Positions 44,057 through 56,339 of a DNA stretch of 64,000 bases are shown here, one piece after another. How positions within the stretch are numbered: position 1 is the stretch's first letter; every line of letters begins with the position of its first letter. Position numbers and translations under genes: made by a program. The stretch is from Madurella fahalii (Eukaryota; Ascomycota; Sordariomycetes; Sordariales), in the NCBI GenBank assembly GCA_029876055.1, contig CM056880.1, positions 1,674,001 through 1,738,000 on the forward strand, read 5' to 3'. The notes beneath the pieces were generated by a model. It was not told the origin of the DNA. It saw nothing but the letters and a program-made list of their open reading frames with translations, and did not search any database.

Positions 44057-45025
44057 TCATTGCCTGACCCCCGCTTGGTGTTGCGCATCATCGCCCTCCA
44101 TCCCGGGTCGAAACGACAGACCTTCTGAGACTTGGTCACGTCCATCCCCGGACGCTCGCTGTCTTGCTGCGCCAGCTTCGACAACCTTCCGCAAAATCGC
44201 CATCCGCTTCTCAAAGTCTTGGAGCAGATCAGCGTACTCTTCAGCGGCCGGCGGCGGCGGCTGCTGCTGCTGACGACCGGTGCTGCCTCCGGAAGATTGC
44301 AACTCTGTCTCCGGTGTTCCCGCTTTGCCCATGGGAGCATTGGAGGATGGCTCGAGGCTTACCCCCTCGATCTTTAGAACCAGACCGCCGTTAGGCCCGG
44401 TAACCACCCCGCCATCGCCGCCGGCTTCCATCCGACTCACGCGCGCCGAGGTCACGGCCCAGTCGGGCGACAGACTGCTAGCCCATGCCACCTCCAAGCT
44501 GGACCCGTCAGGGCCGGGCTCCATGTCCAGAATGACGGCGCGATCGCGGGGCCCGCCGCTGCGGTCGTCATCCTCGCCGCTGGGGTCCTCGTAGGCTCCA
44601 CGGTGGTGGTGCACCAGCGCGGCCGTTAATATCTCTGGGTCGTCGTCGGCGAAAATGTAATGCACCGTCGGGTGATGGATCGTCTGGCGATTCGATGCGT
44701 GGGAGGTCGACGTGAGGAGGGCAAAAAGCGGCGAGAAAGGCGGCGGCGGCGGAGGTTGCTGGGGGGGTTGCAGCGGTGACGCAGACGACGACGGACGAGG
44801 GGGTTCCTCGAAGGGCGTTGCTGTGATCGGCTGCGCGGCTTGCGGTTGGGAATACGCCACAGACGCCGGCCGGGGTTGCGCCTGTGCCTCCTGGCGCTCT
44901 TGCTCGCGCCGTAAGCTCGATCGGCTGGCTCGGCTGGCTACTGAGGGGCGCGGGCTGGGCGGGATGGGAGAGGCGTAATGACCCGCGGCAGACGAGCCGG
45001 GACGATCAGTGTCGGGTTCGGTCAT
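44057..45025 (-). CDS. Proline-rich protein of unknown function
   Basis: Single exon, 322 aa. The N-terminal 100 residues are low complexity (SRASRSSLRREQERQEAQAQ, PPQQPPPPPPFSPLFALL). A central conserved-looking block runs RQTIHHPTVHYIFADDDPEI, LTAALVHHH, VILDMEPGPDGSSLEVAWASSL and VLKIEGVSLEP, suggesting a small globular domain. The C-terminal part has a Gln/Pro run and a coiled coil (EEYADLLQDFEKRMAILRKVV). GC-rich codon bias throughout supports coding. I have seen the HYIFADDDPE-type block as typical of uncharacterised Pezizomycotina proteins but cannot name the family. Nuclear or cytosolic; no membrane segment. Confidence 0.75.
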   Translation of the reverse strand: MTEPDTDRPGSSAAGHYASPIPPSPRPSVASRASRSSLRREQERQEAQAQPRPASVAYSQPQAAQPITATPFEEPPRPSSSASPLQPPQQPPPPPPFSPLFALLTSTSHASNRQTIHHPTVHYIFADDDPEILTAALVHHHRGAYEDPSGEDDDRSGGPRDRAVILDMEPGPDGSSLEVAWASSLSPDWAVTSARVSRMEAGGDGGVVTGPNGGLVLKIEGVSLEPSSNAPMGKAGTPETELQSSGGSTGRQQQQPPPPAAEEYADLLQDFEKRMAILRKVVEAGAARQRASGDGRDQVSEGLSFRPGMEGDDAQHQAGVRQ

Positions 45026-46749
45026 CGCTCGTGCATGCGGGAATAGCGCAGACGGACAAGGATCTCAAAGAAGGTTTCCTGGTGGTGGAACAAACGGCGG
45101 CGATGGAGATGTTGATGCTGACGGCGCATGGAACTGGGCGACGCCACGGCCGGACGCGGCATGATGCGTCTTCGAATAGCTAGGTATTGCAGTGCTGGCT
45201 GAGCAGATGTGGGAGGGTGTAGTGGGGTGGAGCTCGATGCAGAAGCCCGTCAGAACAAAGTTCAACGTAAGAAGCTGTCGAAGAGGATGACTGGCAAGGC
45301 TGTCGGGAATTTCCAGGGCAGGGGGTGCAGGGGGGGCAGGGGGCAGAGCTGCATGCAGGCTACCATAACAGTCCGTTTTACTTGCAGACGCTCGATGCAG
45401 TATGAGGCGCCACTATCAGGCCGAGACATTGGTCCGTACCTTACAGACTCCTCTCTGAGGGAATCACGCTGCAATCGGCGTTGCATCAGGTTACCTTGTT
45501 CAAGTACTCGGGCGCGGTCACAGTCCAACTCATACGCTAAGATCCATTGCCCCGCGCCACTCACACCCAAAGGGACAGGACAATGCGCACACAAAGTGCA
45601 TGGAGCATTCTACCTTGTATGTATGTAAGAGAACTTCGGATGATCTCCATCAGCCCGGCTTTGGGCCACTACTAACGGCGCAAACACTAGCCGCCTGAGG
45701 TGCACGGAGTTCGCTAGGCCTCCAGGGGATTTTGAGTCGTGTCCATAGACGTCTCGTTTGTTTGCTCGGTCCACTCAAATCCTGTGTCACCATGGTCAGG
45801 ACGTTGAGACATAGTAGGGAAAACAAAGACAACGGAACGTACTCTGACGACACATAGGACACTGGCCCTTGGCTGAATCTTGCTTTATCCATTCGAGGAT
45901 GCAGTGCTAAAATATCCGCTTCGGTCAACACGACCTGCAGAAAGAGGCCAGGTGTGTAACGAACCATGTGAAAGTTATGACCGCACTTTCCAGATACTAT
46001 ATTTGGAGTCAGCAAAGGCACTCAATGCACAGCGATGGAAACGACTAACAGAGGCTGCAATCATCACCGGGATATTTGCAGGCTGGACAGGTTCCGTCGA
46101 AGTGGACCTGGCAGATACCGCAGACATCGTCTTCCGGGAGGTCCCACCGCCAAGTCGCGACGGCATTCCACTTTTTGATCTTGACCTTCATCCCCGCAGG
46201 TGGTGTAGTTGCTGGTTGCCGCAAGACCTACTATCGGGAATAGCGTTCAAGAGATCTCTTTCGGAGTTGCACACGAATGCTCAATGCTCTTCCTGCAGGG
46301 GATCAGCGTTTGTCGGTATTGTTACAGAGAGCATTACACAGCCCGATAGCGGATGCATTGCCTTATCAGAGCCACCTGACCAACCAGGCATGGCGTAGTT
46401 AATCGTGGCCCAAGCTCCTCCTAGCCGGTTCCAGTCCCACAACCCCAACTTTCGGCCCTTGGCGGGTCAAACTTGACTAACTCTCGACAAAGAAAGTCTG
46501 ATGCAAACCCCTCGGTGAGTCGATGGTGTTGCGGCATCCCCGTGAGCTGCCTATTTCCCCCGCGGGATACGTCGCCTGTCTCAATTCGGCCCTGGCCTAG
46601 GTTTGTGGGCCTTGGTGACAATAACGGACTGAAACAGCCCGGACGCTCGCCTCGCCCATTCCTGCGGGCCAGCACCCACCCAGCACCTCGGGAATCACTT
46701 CGAGGCGCAGCCAAGCGCTGGGACACGACACCAATCGGCCGCCTACGCC
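45026..46749. other. Long intergenic region
   Basis: 1.7 kb between divergent genes. A plus-strand open stretch at 45880-46398 (172 codons) has no domain, no codon bias and a non-ATG context, so no gene is assigned. Confidence 0.45.
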
Positions 46750-47848
46750 ATGGTCTCTATCACAGCATTGCACCCATTGCGGGTGACAATATTGCAATGT
46801 AGCGCCCGCCAGCTGTCCCGCGGCTCGGCCAGCTTCGTTGCCGCCAAAGCCGGAGCCCACCGGTCCTTCTCCAGCTACCTCGTCACTCCGAAAGAGCTCG
46901 CAGAGGCCTTGAAGAAGAGTCCGCCCTCGCCAGTCTCACCCGAGCCGCGCGTGATTCCCCTCTGCGCTTCGTGGTTCCTCCCAAATGACCCGCAGGGCCG
47001 CACCGGCATTGACGTGTTTCGTGAAAAGCGCATCCCCAAGGCTCGGTTCTTCGATCTCGACAAAGTCATTGACAAGCGCAGCCCGTACCCTCATATGTTG
47101 CCAAACCCCAAGAACTTTGCCGAGGCCATGAGCGAGCTGGGTATCCGACGCGAAGACACGGTAGTGGTCTACGACAGCCACGAGCTTGGCATCTTCAGCG
47201 CGCCCCGCGTTGGATGGACCATGAGGGTCTTCGGTCATCCTAAGGTTCACATCCTAAACAACTTCAGATTATGGGTCCAGGAGGGTTTGCCAACCGAATC
47301 GGGCAACGTGTGGACGGTTGAGTGTGGGACATATCCGATCCCAGAAATGGACGAGAACAAGGTTGCGAGCTTCGAGGAAGTGCGCGAAGTCGCCCAGGAC
47401 TACAACAGGGAAGGCGCCGAAGGCGTGCAGATATTGGACGCCAGATCTTACGGTCGCTGGTCTGGGAAGGACCCGGAGCCGCGACCGGGCTTATCCTCGG
47501 GCCACGTCCCTGGCTCGATCAACATCCCTTTCGATGCCCTCCTCGATCCGGAAACCAAGGCGTTCCTCCCGCCTGACAAGCTGAAGGAGGTATTTGCGAA
47601 GAAGGGCGTGGATCCTGCGAGGCCCATCATCTCCAGCTGCGGGACCGGTGTCACGGCCTGTGTCATCGAGACAGCGCTGAACGAGGCTCAATATGGATCA
47701 CCAGAAAAGAGGAAAGTTTACGACGGAAGTTGGACGTGAGTCAACGGGTGGCAATCCAGATTGCGGCATGCAGATCCACTGACAACCTCGCAGAGAATGG
47801 GCGCAGAGAGTGGAGCCCTCCGAATCACTCATCCGAAGTGAAGCGTAG
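46750..47848 (+). CDS. Mitochondrial 3-mercaptopyruvate/thiosulfate sulfurtransferase (tandem rhodanese)
   Basis: Transfers sulfur from 3-mercaptopyruvate (or thiosulfate) to thiol or cyanide acceptors, in cysteine catabolism and sulfur relay. Exons 46750-47735 and 47794-47848 give 346 aa. The last exon adds EWAQRVEPSE and the end. The first 40 residues form a basic, Ser/Ala-rich mitochondrial presequence. The first rhodanese domain (RVIPLCASWFLP... DTVVVYDSHELGIFSAPR) lacks an active Cys, as normal. The second (VQILDARSYGRWSGKDPEPR, SGHVPGSINIPF) has the catalytic loop SSCGTGVTA with Cys297. The CG(S/T)GVT loop favours mercaptopyruvate over thiosulfate. Confidence 0.92.
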
Positions 47849-48483
47849 CAGCTGCGAGGTTGACGCTACTCTTCGGCGCCAACGTGTTGGAGCTAACACT
47901 GCCACCAACCCCTATATACTTTATATGTACGATTACCCCGACATAGGTGCATCACTGGTGGATCGGCTTTTCTTCCCTTGTATGCATGGCCCCGACCAGA
48001 CCGCCGCCAATCCACGGTATGTCTCTGGGGTAGGATTTCCGCGACGCCGCTTTTAGGAGGGACGAGCTACGAGATAAGGGATGTTACGGGCGTTCGGGGT
48101 TGGGAGCTATGGAGATTGTGTACGTCCAAGCTAGCATTAGGCGCGGTATTTAAAGTGACGCCACTCGAGGTTTTTTTTGTCCTCTCATTATGGCCCTGAG
48201 TTTTTTTGTCATATTGCCGCCGCCTCTGGGCTGCTCAGTTTCACCAGTATGCACGCTCCCGTTGACCTTTACCTCGTGCAGGACTCGTATTTCGCGGTTG
48301 CTCTCGGTCTGGAGCCCTACCTACCTGAGGATACAGATCCTCAACCACGTACCCGATTATGGACGGCAGCAGCGGTGAGAATAGCGATGAAGAAGGGAAG
48401 AATGGAGCGTTATAATGCCTCATCAACCCAGGGTATTGTGTTGGAAATGAACTCGTTTCTTTCTATACTCATTGCTCCGTTTG

Positions 48484-48528
<45 letters not shown>

Positions 48529-49046
48529 GGGAAGGGTAAGCAGGACACGAGGATAGCGGGAATATAACGTAGTTAACGGTTCCTGCTTGCATACATATAA
48601 GATAGCAAATTATACAAGCATTCATGGAAAAATCCAGGCCTCGTCACGGTCACCTTTGAGAGCAAGCCTGTACCAAGCCGGGTATCACAAGCTCCTCTGC
48701 CAAGCCCTTGAGAATACGTTGAAATTTACGTGAACGATCGGCAATCCCCAAGTACTGCCACTACCCCTTCTGGTACACCCGTGCCATGTGGTGCAGTCAC
48801 CAGATACGGTCACAAGAGTGTCCGGCGACAAGTAACCTTTGTAACCGGCCGTTTCACTATTCACACCTAACCAGCAGAAGCCCATCTTGCACGCCCTCGC
48901 TTCCTTCACACACTGGGAGATACAGTTAAGTGACTAGATCGTTCTTTTATATGTACACGTTATCTAGCATAATTACTATGCATACAGAATACAGAATTAC
49001 TTCGCGTCTAACAACTGGTTTACCTCGGGCGACTGACAGACGTCCG
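47849..49046. other. Intergenic with a (CA)n microsatellite
   Basis: 1.2 kb between convergent genes. A (CA)n/(GT)n run of about 21 units occupies 48486-48527. The remainder has no coding support. Confidence 0.5.
48486..48527. repeat. (CA)n microsatellite
   Basis: Uninterrupted CACACA run of about 42 bp, followed by AAAGGGAAGGG. Likely polymorphic between strains. Confidence 0.9.
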
Positions 49047-51431
49047 CTAGTTCCCCGAACAAGCCCCGGCCAAGCAGTGCTCCTTCTTGATGAGATCGGC
49101 AAGCTGTAAGCAAGCAAGTTGTTAGCAAGATCACCCCTAGAAGAAGTGAAAGAGGAGAAAAAAAAAAAAGGCGGTTGGTTGAACAACTCACCCTCTCAGC
49201 AGCGGCGTACATGGTCGCCATAGGGGACCCGGAAATCTGCATGGGCCAGAAGCTGGCGTCGGCGACGCGGAGGCCGGAGACGTCGTGGACCTTGTGCTGG
49301 TGCGAGACGACGCCGCCGAGGACCTTGGGCATCATGGCAGCCGTGCAGCACTGGTGGGCGTTGGAGGGGTTGATCTGGTCGCGCATCACCTCGACGATCT
49401 GCTCGTCCGTGGTCAGGTGCTCGCCAAAGGGCGCAGCCTCGGCGGGGCCCAGGCCCTGCATCGACGGGGCGGCGAAAAGCTCGCGGTTCTTGCGGAACAG
49501 CGCCGTGTACACCTTGAAGTCGGTCGGGTCCGTGGCTGTGCGGTAGTCGATTAGTGGGTTGTCGAGCGGGTTGGTTGACCGGATGTTGACCGAGCCGCGG
49601 CTGAGGGGCTTGAGGTGGTAGACCAGCGCCGTGTCGGCGGTGCCCCAGTGGATCGAGCCGACTCCGACGTTGGCGCTCTCGAACTGCTCCAACATGGCGA
49701 GACGCTGGGCGCGATAGCCCAGGAGGACGGTCGGATGGACGTCTGCGGGGAGCGAGAGGGCGGGATCGCGTTGGCGTGCCTCTTTGATGATCTGCTGGTA
49801 TGAAGATGTGGCATCCTGCAGCGAGAGCACGCCGATGTTGGTGCTGAGCGTGCTGACGATGGAGTATGCGCTCTGCTGAGAGCTGTCGTAAAGAGCGCGC
49901 TGCTCAGCATTGTAAGTGGCATTGGTCATGAGACTGCCAGAATTGGGGACAATGTTATCGCTGACTACACATCGAATTGCAGTTAGCACGGGAGACTCGA
50001 GAAGATATGCCATGAGCGACATGACGGACATGTATATGGGACCGTCAAGGTGGGCTGGTCTTGCAAATTCTGGCCGACACCCGGGAGATCCGCGACAACT
50101 GGGATTCCAAACTTATTGAGAAGTTTGCTGGGACCAACACCCGAGAGTTGGAGGATTTTGGGTGTGTTCAAGCCTCCGGCAGCCAGGATGACTTCCGTGG
50201 ATGCGTATACATTCAAGGGGGTTGCATCGGCGGGCCCGGCCGTCGGCACATAGCTTACACCCTTGGCCCGCTTCCCAGTGAACAGGACTTTAGACACCAT
50301 GTGAGAGGCCAGTACGTGATAATTCGGCCGCGAGTTGGCGACCCGCTCGTAGTGATTCCGCCCCGCATGGCTCCTCGTCATAGTGCTGGCGTCCAGGGTC
50401 GAAGGAAACCAGAAGATGCCTATTACATGTCAGCCACAACTAACGGGATGGTCTTGTGCCAGCGACGTACCTGGCTTGTTCCCGGCAAGGGGGTCTTCGG
50501 TCGGCTTAAGCCCAATTTCCCGGGCCGCGTTCCACCAGTTCGCTGGGTTAGCTGTCAGCGTTGTCACCCGACAATGAACCAAATCATCCAGGGCACGTAC
50601 CGCTTCCCGGAAAGAAGTAGTTGGGATACGAATACTGCACCGGGCCAGACTCGCCACGGACCGAGTCATCCCATGAGATGTTGCCCGCTGCGGCAAAATC
50701 GGCATTAGGTGCGGTGAAGGTTTCGCCCTGTAAGTGGCAGCGAGGTTAGCCCCTGGGGCCGCTCCCATGTGTTCTGGCCGCGCCTACTTTCATAAAATAT
50801 GGGAGCATGTTCTCCCAGCTATAATCTGGGTGGTTCCCGAGATCACCCCAGGCATCGTAGTCTTCGGCATCACCTCTAAACATCGGGGCCGAGTTAGCAT
50901 CAGCCCCGGCAGGCCCGGACGAACCAAGCACACCTTAGGTAGACCATGGCATTGATGGTGCTGCCACCGCCCACGACCTGAGCGGCAACGGTTGCAATTT
51001 CCCTGTTGTTGAGTTCCGTCTGGGGGACAGTAACAAGATTGGGCCAGAAGTAGTAGTAGGGCGCATAAGCGCCGGGGACGAGGATCCCATCTAGACCCGG
51101 GTCGATCGGACCGGCTTCAATTACGAGTACACTCACTACAGCAGCCGACAGCCGCCATGTTAGCATATTGCACATGTGTCCAAGACCGATTTGAAGCGCA
51201 ATGCACTGTACCGTTCGGGTCCTCGGTGAGACGATCGGCGAGAGTGAGACCTGAGATACCGCCTCCGGCGATGATGAAATCGTATTCAGAATTAATGATT
51301 TGGCGGTTCACAATAGTAGCGTGCCGCGGCACTCTCGCCGACTCGGTTGGTGCCGAGGCGGAGAGGGACGCAAGGGGGAGAATGGCTCCAAGGAGCTGGT
51401 ACCGGGAGCGTCGCATTGTGGGCGGTTTCAC
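49047..51431 (-). CDS. Secreted GMC oxidoreductase (AA3 type, FAD-dependent)
   Basis: Eight exons: 51431-51212, 51135-50934, 50875-50788, 50727-50601, 50551-50471, 50419-50030, 49964-49192 and 49103-49047, giving 645 aa (640 from the internal Met at 51416). All introns are GT-AG, 49-88 nt. The signal peptide is RYQLLGAILPLASLSASA. The Rossmann motif is DFIIAGGGISGLTLADRL; the ADP-contact VLVIEAG is made across the first junction. GGGSTINAMVYLR and VILAAGGLNTPKILQLSGVG are the two GMC signatures. The C-terminus reads LRVADASFWPMQISGSPMATMYAAAERLADLI. The first active-site His is kept in NAHQCCT; the second, normally in a SGHTQ-like segment, seems replaced by Ser-Pro. Substrate unknown; relatives oxidise alcohols or sugars. 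Confidence 0.87.
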
Positions 51432-52935
51432 TACCTAGGGAGTCTTGACTTCTCTGCGGTGATTCCTGGACAGCGAGGCGCGGCAATTCGTCTCAACATC
51501 CTCCATGCTCTGGGGAACCGTGTGCCTTTATAAGCAATAACAAAACATGAGATCCGTTGTTGGTGCCGTGAAAGTGGAGGTCTGCGGCAGCCACCACGTG
51601 GGAGTTGTGATTGCAGCGTCGCATTCCGTCGCGGTCCCATCCAATAGCTGCTGGGTCCGCTCGGCATACTCGGCCGACCAAGTCTTGGAGAGCGGCCATC
51701 CCCAATAATTGCTACGCTGTATGTGTAGTGCACATACGAGGCGCTTTCCTTCGCGGGATTGGAGAGCCGATTTAGGCCCAAAGCCCATGCAGCCGTGGCA
51801 GCCAAGACGGGCACGGAGGGCCCGATGGGTGGAACCTTGGATAATGCACGCAGACTTCCCCTGAGACTAAAAAGGAATGAATCCGAGCGGCCGGCTCCAG
51901 GGGCCCGTCACCGGCCCACAGTCTAGAACGACAGGGGTCCAAAGCGGAGGGCCCATGGCCTGAGGACGGGGTCAAGAGGTGGATCGACAAGGAGTCCACG
52001 TTTTTTATTTTTATTTTTCTCTTTTGTTTTCGGATCCAGAAGGTAGCAATGGTACCCTTCAGATGAGGGGTCTCCAATGGAACCGACCTGCTCCGGTGAC
52101 TGTGTTAGTTCATAGATGATTGTCTGATGCCGAGCCGATGCTTCGTGGCATTGTTCTGGACGTCCGTGCGTCGCTGATATGGATACAATACAAAACCGAG
52201 GTTAACACCGAGAAAATTGATGCTCTTTCATTCGGATAGCCTTGACCACCATCGATGCTCCTGATCCCATGCTACACCAGAAACCGCCATGTGAGATTGT
52301 GTTGGTCACGAGAGACTGTAGACCTGGATACTTGTTACAGAACTTTTGCCCAAGGTTACAACCTCGATAACACCGTCTCTTCATTGTCTCATCCTCCTCG
52401 TTCCACGTTCTATCATGCTTCCCATCACCCGCCGCGGTCGCTGTTATAGTCATTCTCCTTGTCGATAGCACCGTCTTTGTCCCTGTCGTGGTCGGAGAGC
52501 GGATAGGGTTAGAGTTTCGTAAGTTGTAATGAAGTTCCATTCTACTACGGTTGGATTGAAAATGAGGTTGCAATGATCGCAACATGGCATAATCCCGCTA
52601 CGGCAGCGTTGATAGCGGGTTCGGTGAATGCTACCTGATGACCCTATGCAACCGGTACAGAAGGTAGAGAGCTGGTTCGCCCCCTTATACTCGGGTAGTC
52701 TTGTTGTCCTCCCCCCCCTCAGTATAGGGGAATCGGTTATATACCCGTGGATGAATTGATGGACTAGAGATACGGTTGAATCACGGTAGCCGAAGTCCGT
52801 TCCAGTTCGTTGCAAAACTAGCACCAAATCATACGGTTTAGTGAGACCCAGAAATCAAACATCTGCATTCTTTGGCCACCACGAGTATTACCGACATGCT
52901 GCCCGTTGGAGAGGATCGTAAAGTAATATGTATAC
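51432..52935. promoter_or_regulatory. Intergenic upstream of the GMC gene
   Basis: 1.5 kb between two minus-strand genes. Open stretches at 52202-52827 lack bias and splice structure. No element recognised. Confidence 0.4.
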
Positions 52936-54249
52936 TCACAGCTCGTCCTTGGCCTTCAAGTGCTCCTCCAGACCATCATTGAGCGCCGCCAGATGCTCAA
53001 ACAAGGGCGCATCCTCCCCCAGGCCCCAGGCGAATACGCCCCCCAACCGCCTTTGACGCAAAATCAAGGGGAACTTGCGCTTGATCGCATCTGCAGTATC
53101 AAACGTCCACCAGAGATCCTCCTCTCCGTCCCAGTAGTAATACCCACCCTGCTTGTCGTCGTAAGTACCGCGGTCGAGCGCCCTCGCGAATGACTCGGCG
53201 ACGTCTTTTGGAACGGGGTCGTGCCAGGAAAACGCCCCGCTGCGGCCCATATCGTCTCCTGTGTCCGGGTGCTCCAAAAGCAGCGTCGGGCAACCGACGG
53301 GCGAGGCCTGCTGGCAGCTTTCATGCTCCGTCTTGAAGTACTTTGCATAGAAGGCGAAGCCAAGATTGAGCTTTTGCGGTGCGGCGCCCGCCGCAACGTA
53401 GGCGTCGACGGCCTCGAGGCTGAGTTCGACTCCGGTGTGATGCTTGGTCACCGTATCACGCCGGTTCATTAGGTCGTACGTCATGACGTTCAGGAAGTCG
53501 AGGTGGCGCATTATGCGCGGAACCATCTCGCGCGTGAATGCGAGCATGTCGCGCTTCAGGCCGGGCACAGCGGCCGAGATGATCTTGTCTGGGCCTAGCG
53601 CGGCACGCAGCTCTCCGAGGAGGAGCGGGTATGCCGTGATTTCCCAGGCTTTGGCCGAGTTGGGCACCTTCTTGTAGTCTTCGCCGTTGCCGCTACGTCG
53701 TTGGTTTTGAGGTTAGCAGGCCTCTGGCGCTGGCAGGTTTGCTGGGCTGACGTACCCCGGGTATTCCCAGTCAACATCAACCCCATCAGCACCGGTGTCC
53801 CGGACCATGTTGGCCACGTTCTCGGCAAACAACTTGCGGGTCTCGTCGGTCAGGGCAGCGACGGAGAACCCGAGCGTGTCCCCCCAGCCGCCAATGGCAA
53901 CCATAACCTTGGTTCCCTTTGGGAACTTGGCCCGGACCTCATCGACAGTCGTGAATAGCGGCCATTCTGTCCGTCCGGGATCATTGAAGATGCCCGGACT
54001 CATGAAAGCCACAGCCACGTGGGTCACATGGCGGAGCTGATCGCTTGGAGGTGTAACAGGGTGCTGGCTGAGCATGGAGGAAGAGTTAATCAATGGCCAG
54101 GCAGCCGGCAACGTGGGTAAGGGCGAGGCTCTTCATTACCCGGTGAAATACATGATGCATCTAAATGGCGATTTTGCGGCCGCACTCGTCGCCATGATGA
54201 GCGAAACGGAGCAGAGAACGAGGAACCAGAGAAGCCGCACGCCCGCCAT
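52936..54249 (-). CDS. Secreted GH18 chitinase
   Basis: Exons 54249-54140, 54067-53756 and 53692-52936 join to 392 aa. The signal peptide is MAGVRLLWFLVLCSVSLIMA. The TIM-barrel begins CIMYFTGQHPVTPPSDQL across the first junction. HVAVAFMS, then VMVAIGGWGD (beta-3 SxGG position) and the DGVDVDWE catalytic motif with acid Glu138 follow; EYPGGNGEDYKKVP is made across the second junction. FLNVMTYDLM and GGVFAWGLGED complete the barrel. No carbohydrate-binding module or GPI signal is visible. All active-site acids are intact, so it should hydrolyse chitin with substrate assistance. Confidence 0.92.
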
Positions 54250-55018
54250 CCTCGCGACCGGTCGGAGGGGTTTGTCGAGACGCAATGTCAAACAATAGCA
54301 AAGGGAGGCGAGCCGGGATCGATACGACGAAGCTATTTGAAGCTCTTTAGGAATTCCAAGCTACATAAACAAGGCAACGTCGGGTGCGCATCTGCCGTCA
54401 ATCGCGCAGCGGCCAAGCAGCTGGACACTGCGTCCAGAACCTGTCTTGAGGTGCGTACCCGCTGCACCTGCTTGGACCTGCAAGATGACGGAAGAGATCC
54501 AGTCATGGAGAGAGATGGGCGTGTGCGTTCCAATTGCAGATCTTCAAGCCATGCCCAATCCGGCACCCTGTTAGACCTGCTTTGGCAATATTTGGGCCAA
54601 AACGTGGCGGTCACTTGCGGCTTTCCTTTTTATTTCACGCAACAAAAACGTACTACGTAGAAAAGCTATCGAGCTCAAGCTTTGGGATGATTATTACAGT
54701 TTTGATGGTAGTTGTAGTGTACTCTCCTACCTGCGGTAAGCGGAGTCGGGGGATAAGAGAAGAGGGACGTGAATGGACGCTCCAGCGCCGCAGTGCACTA
54801 ATCCAAAGCGGAACGAGCCGCTACTCCCAGAGCTTTGAAATTTTTGGCCATCTGCTTGGTTGACTCGGCTTCCCCCAAACCCTTCAACGAACATCACGAG
54901 CATCCTAGATCACGGTTACAGCCTATTTTCCAACAAACAGCAGGATTGACAAGAGGCATCGATATGAGCTGAGACTACCGAATCATTCCCGTTTGCATTG
55001 GATAAACACGTGCTCAGG
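54250..55018. promoter_or_regulatory. Divergent promoter region, chitinase / JIP5
   Basis: 770 bp between divergent genes; no element recognised. Confidence 0.4.
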
Positions 55019-56339
55019 ATGCTGGAGAATCTCTGCACCCTCCCGCTCTCGGCGGACCTCTTCACCCAGGCCGTGCACCCGTCCCAACCGCTGCTTACCG
55101 TCGGCCTGTCCAGCGGCCGGGTTGAGACCTTCCGCTTGCCAGCCGATGACGAAGATGAGAATGGCGAGCGGAGCAGCACCAGTAGCGGCCGAGGTCTGAT
55201 CAAGAGCGTCTGGAGCACCCGCCGGCACAAAGGAAGCTGCCGTTATCTCGCTTACAGCCATGACGGAGAAGGTGAGTCGGACGGGCGTTTGTTGTTTTTT
55301 CCCCGTGCCTCACGTGTTAGGACTGACAACCACCACTTCAGCCCTCTACTCGGCCGGCACCGACTCGGTCGTCAAGCACTTCTCCCCCGAAACCGGCCTC
55401 GTCGTCTCTAAGATTGGCCTTCCCCCTCGCAATAGCACCACGAGTATGACGGATTGCCCAGCCATCCTCCATGTTCTCTCCCCTCAAACGCTTCTCCTCG
55501 GCACCGACTCGGGCAGCCTCTACATTTTCGACCTCCGCGAGAACGGGAGCCTGGATCCCAAGCCGGTGCGCAAGCACGTGCCCCACTCCGACTACGTCTC
55601 CAGCATCACCCCGCTCCCAGCTTCGGCCGAGAGCACTTCTGGCTTTGCGAAGCAATGGGTATCCACGGGCGGTACGACGCTCGCTGTCACGGATCTCAGA
55701 CACGGAATAGTCGCAAACTCGGAAGACCAGGGAGACGAGTTGCTCTGTTCCACCATCATACCGACCGGCCTGGGACCTAAGGGCATGCGGAACAACCCCG
55801 TCGTGGCTGTCGGTACCGGTGGTGGCGTCTTGACGCTCTGGGACCGTGGCTCGTGGGATGACCAGCAGGAACGCATCTATGTCGCAGGTGGTAAGACCAA
55901 GAGAGACGGCGACAGCTTGGACGCCATTGTCCGGGTTCCGGACGAGCTTGGGTGGGGCAAGAAGGTCATCGTCGGCGTTGGCAACGGCAGCATGGCTGTC
56001 GTTGATCTGAGACGACGCGAAGTGGAGACGGTGCTGAAGCAGGACGAGATTGAGGGTGTCGCCGCGCTTAACTTTGACTACCAAAACCGGCTTATCAGTG
56101 GCGGTGGCATGACGGTCAAGGTTTGGGCCGACTCGGGGCTTGACGATTATCCCGATGACGTGGAGGAGGAGCGTGAGGCGATCGGCATCAAGCGGTCCGC
56201 AAGCAGTGACGATGATTCGGACCGTGATGATAGCGACAGCGAGGTGGAGCGTTCGAGGAAGAATAAGCAATCGAACAAGAAGAGGAAGAAGGGCCGAGGT
56301 GGCCAAGGAAGGACCGTGGCATTCCCCGGCCTGGATTAA
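55019..56339 (+). CDS. JIP5: WD-repeat protein JIP5 (ribosome biogenesis)
   Basis: Nucleolar WD40 protein linked to 60S subunit production. Exons 55019-55271 and 55342-56339 give 416 aa across a 70-nt intron. The start MLENLCTLPLSADLFTQAVH is typical of the family, so I prefer it to the in-frame codon at 54998. WD-like blades include LTVGLSSGRVETFRLP, LYSAGTDSVVKHFSPETG, LLLGTDSGSLYIFDLREN, WVSTGGTTLAVTDLRHG, VAVGTGGGVLTLWDRGSW, VIVGVGNGSMAVVDLRRREV and LISGGGMTVKVWADSG. The C-terminus is acidic then strongly basic (SSDDDSDRDDSDSE, KNKQSNKKRKKGR), a probable nuclear/nucleolar signal. Confidence 0.93.

Noticed and set aside
45880..46398. 172-codon plus-strand frame between two genes
   Set aside because: No domain, codon bias or splice evidence; amino acid composition looks like translated noncoding DNA.
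48438..48460. GTGTTGGAAATGA match to the start of the copia LTR at 8377
   Set aside because: Match stops after about 14 bases and no LTR end or other element sequence follows; probably chance.
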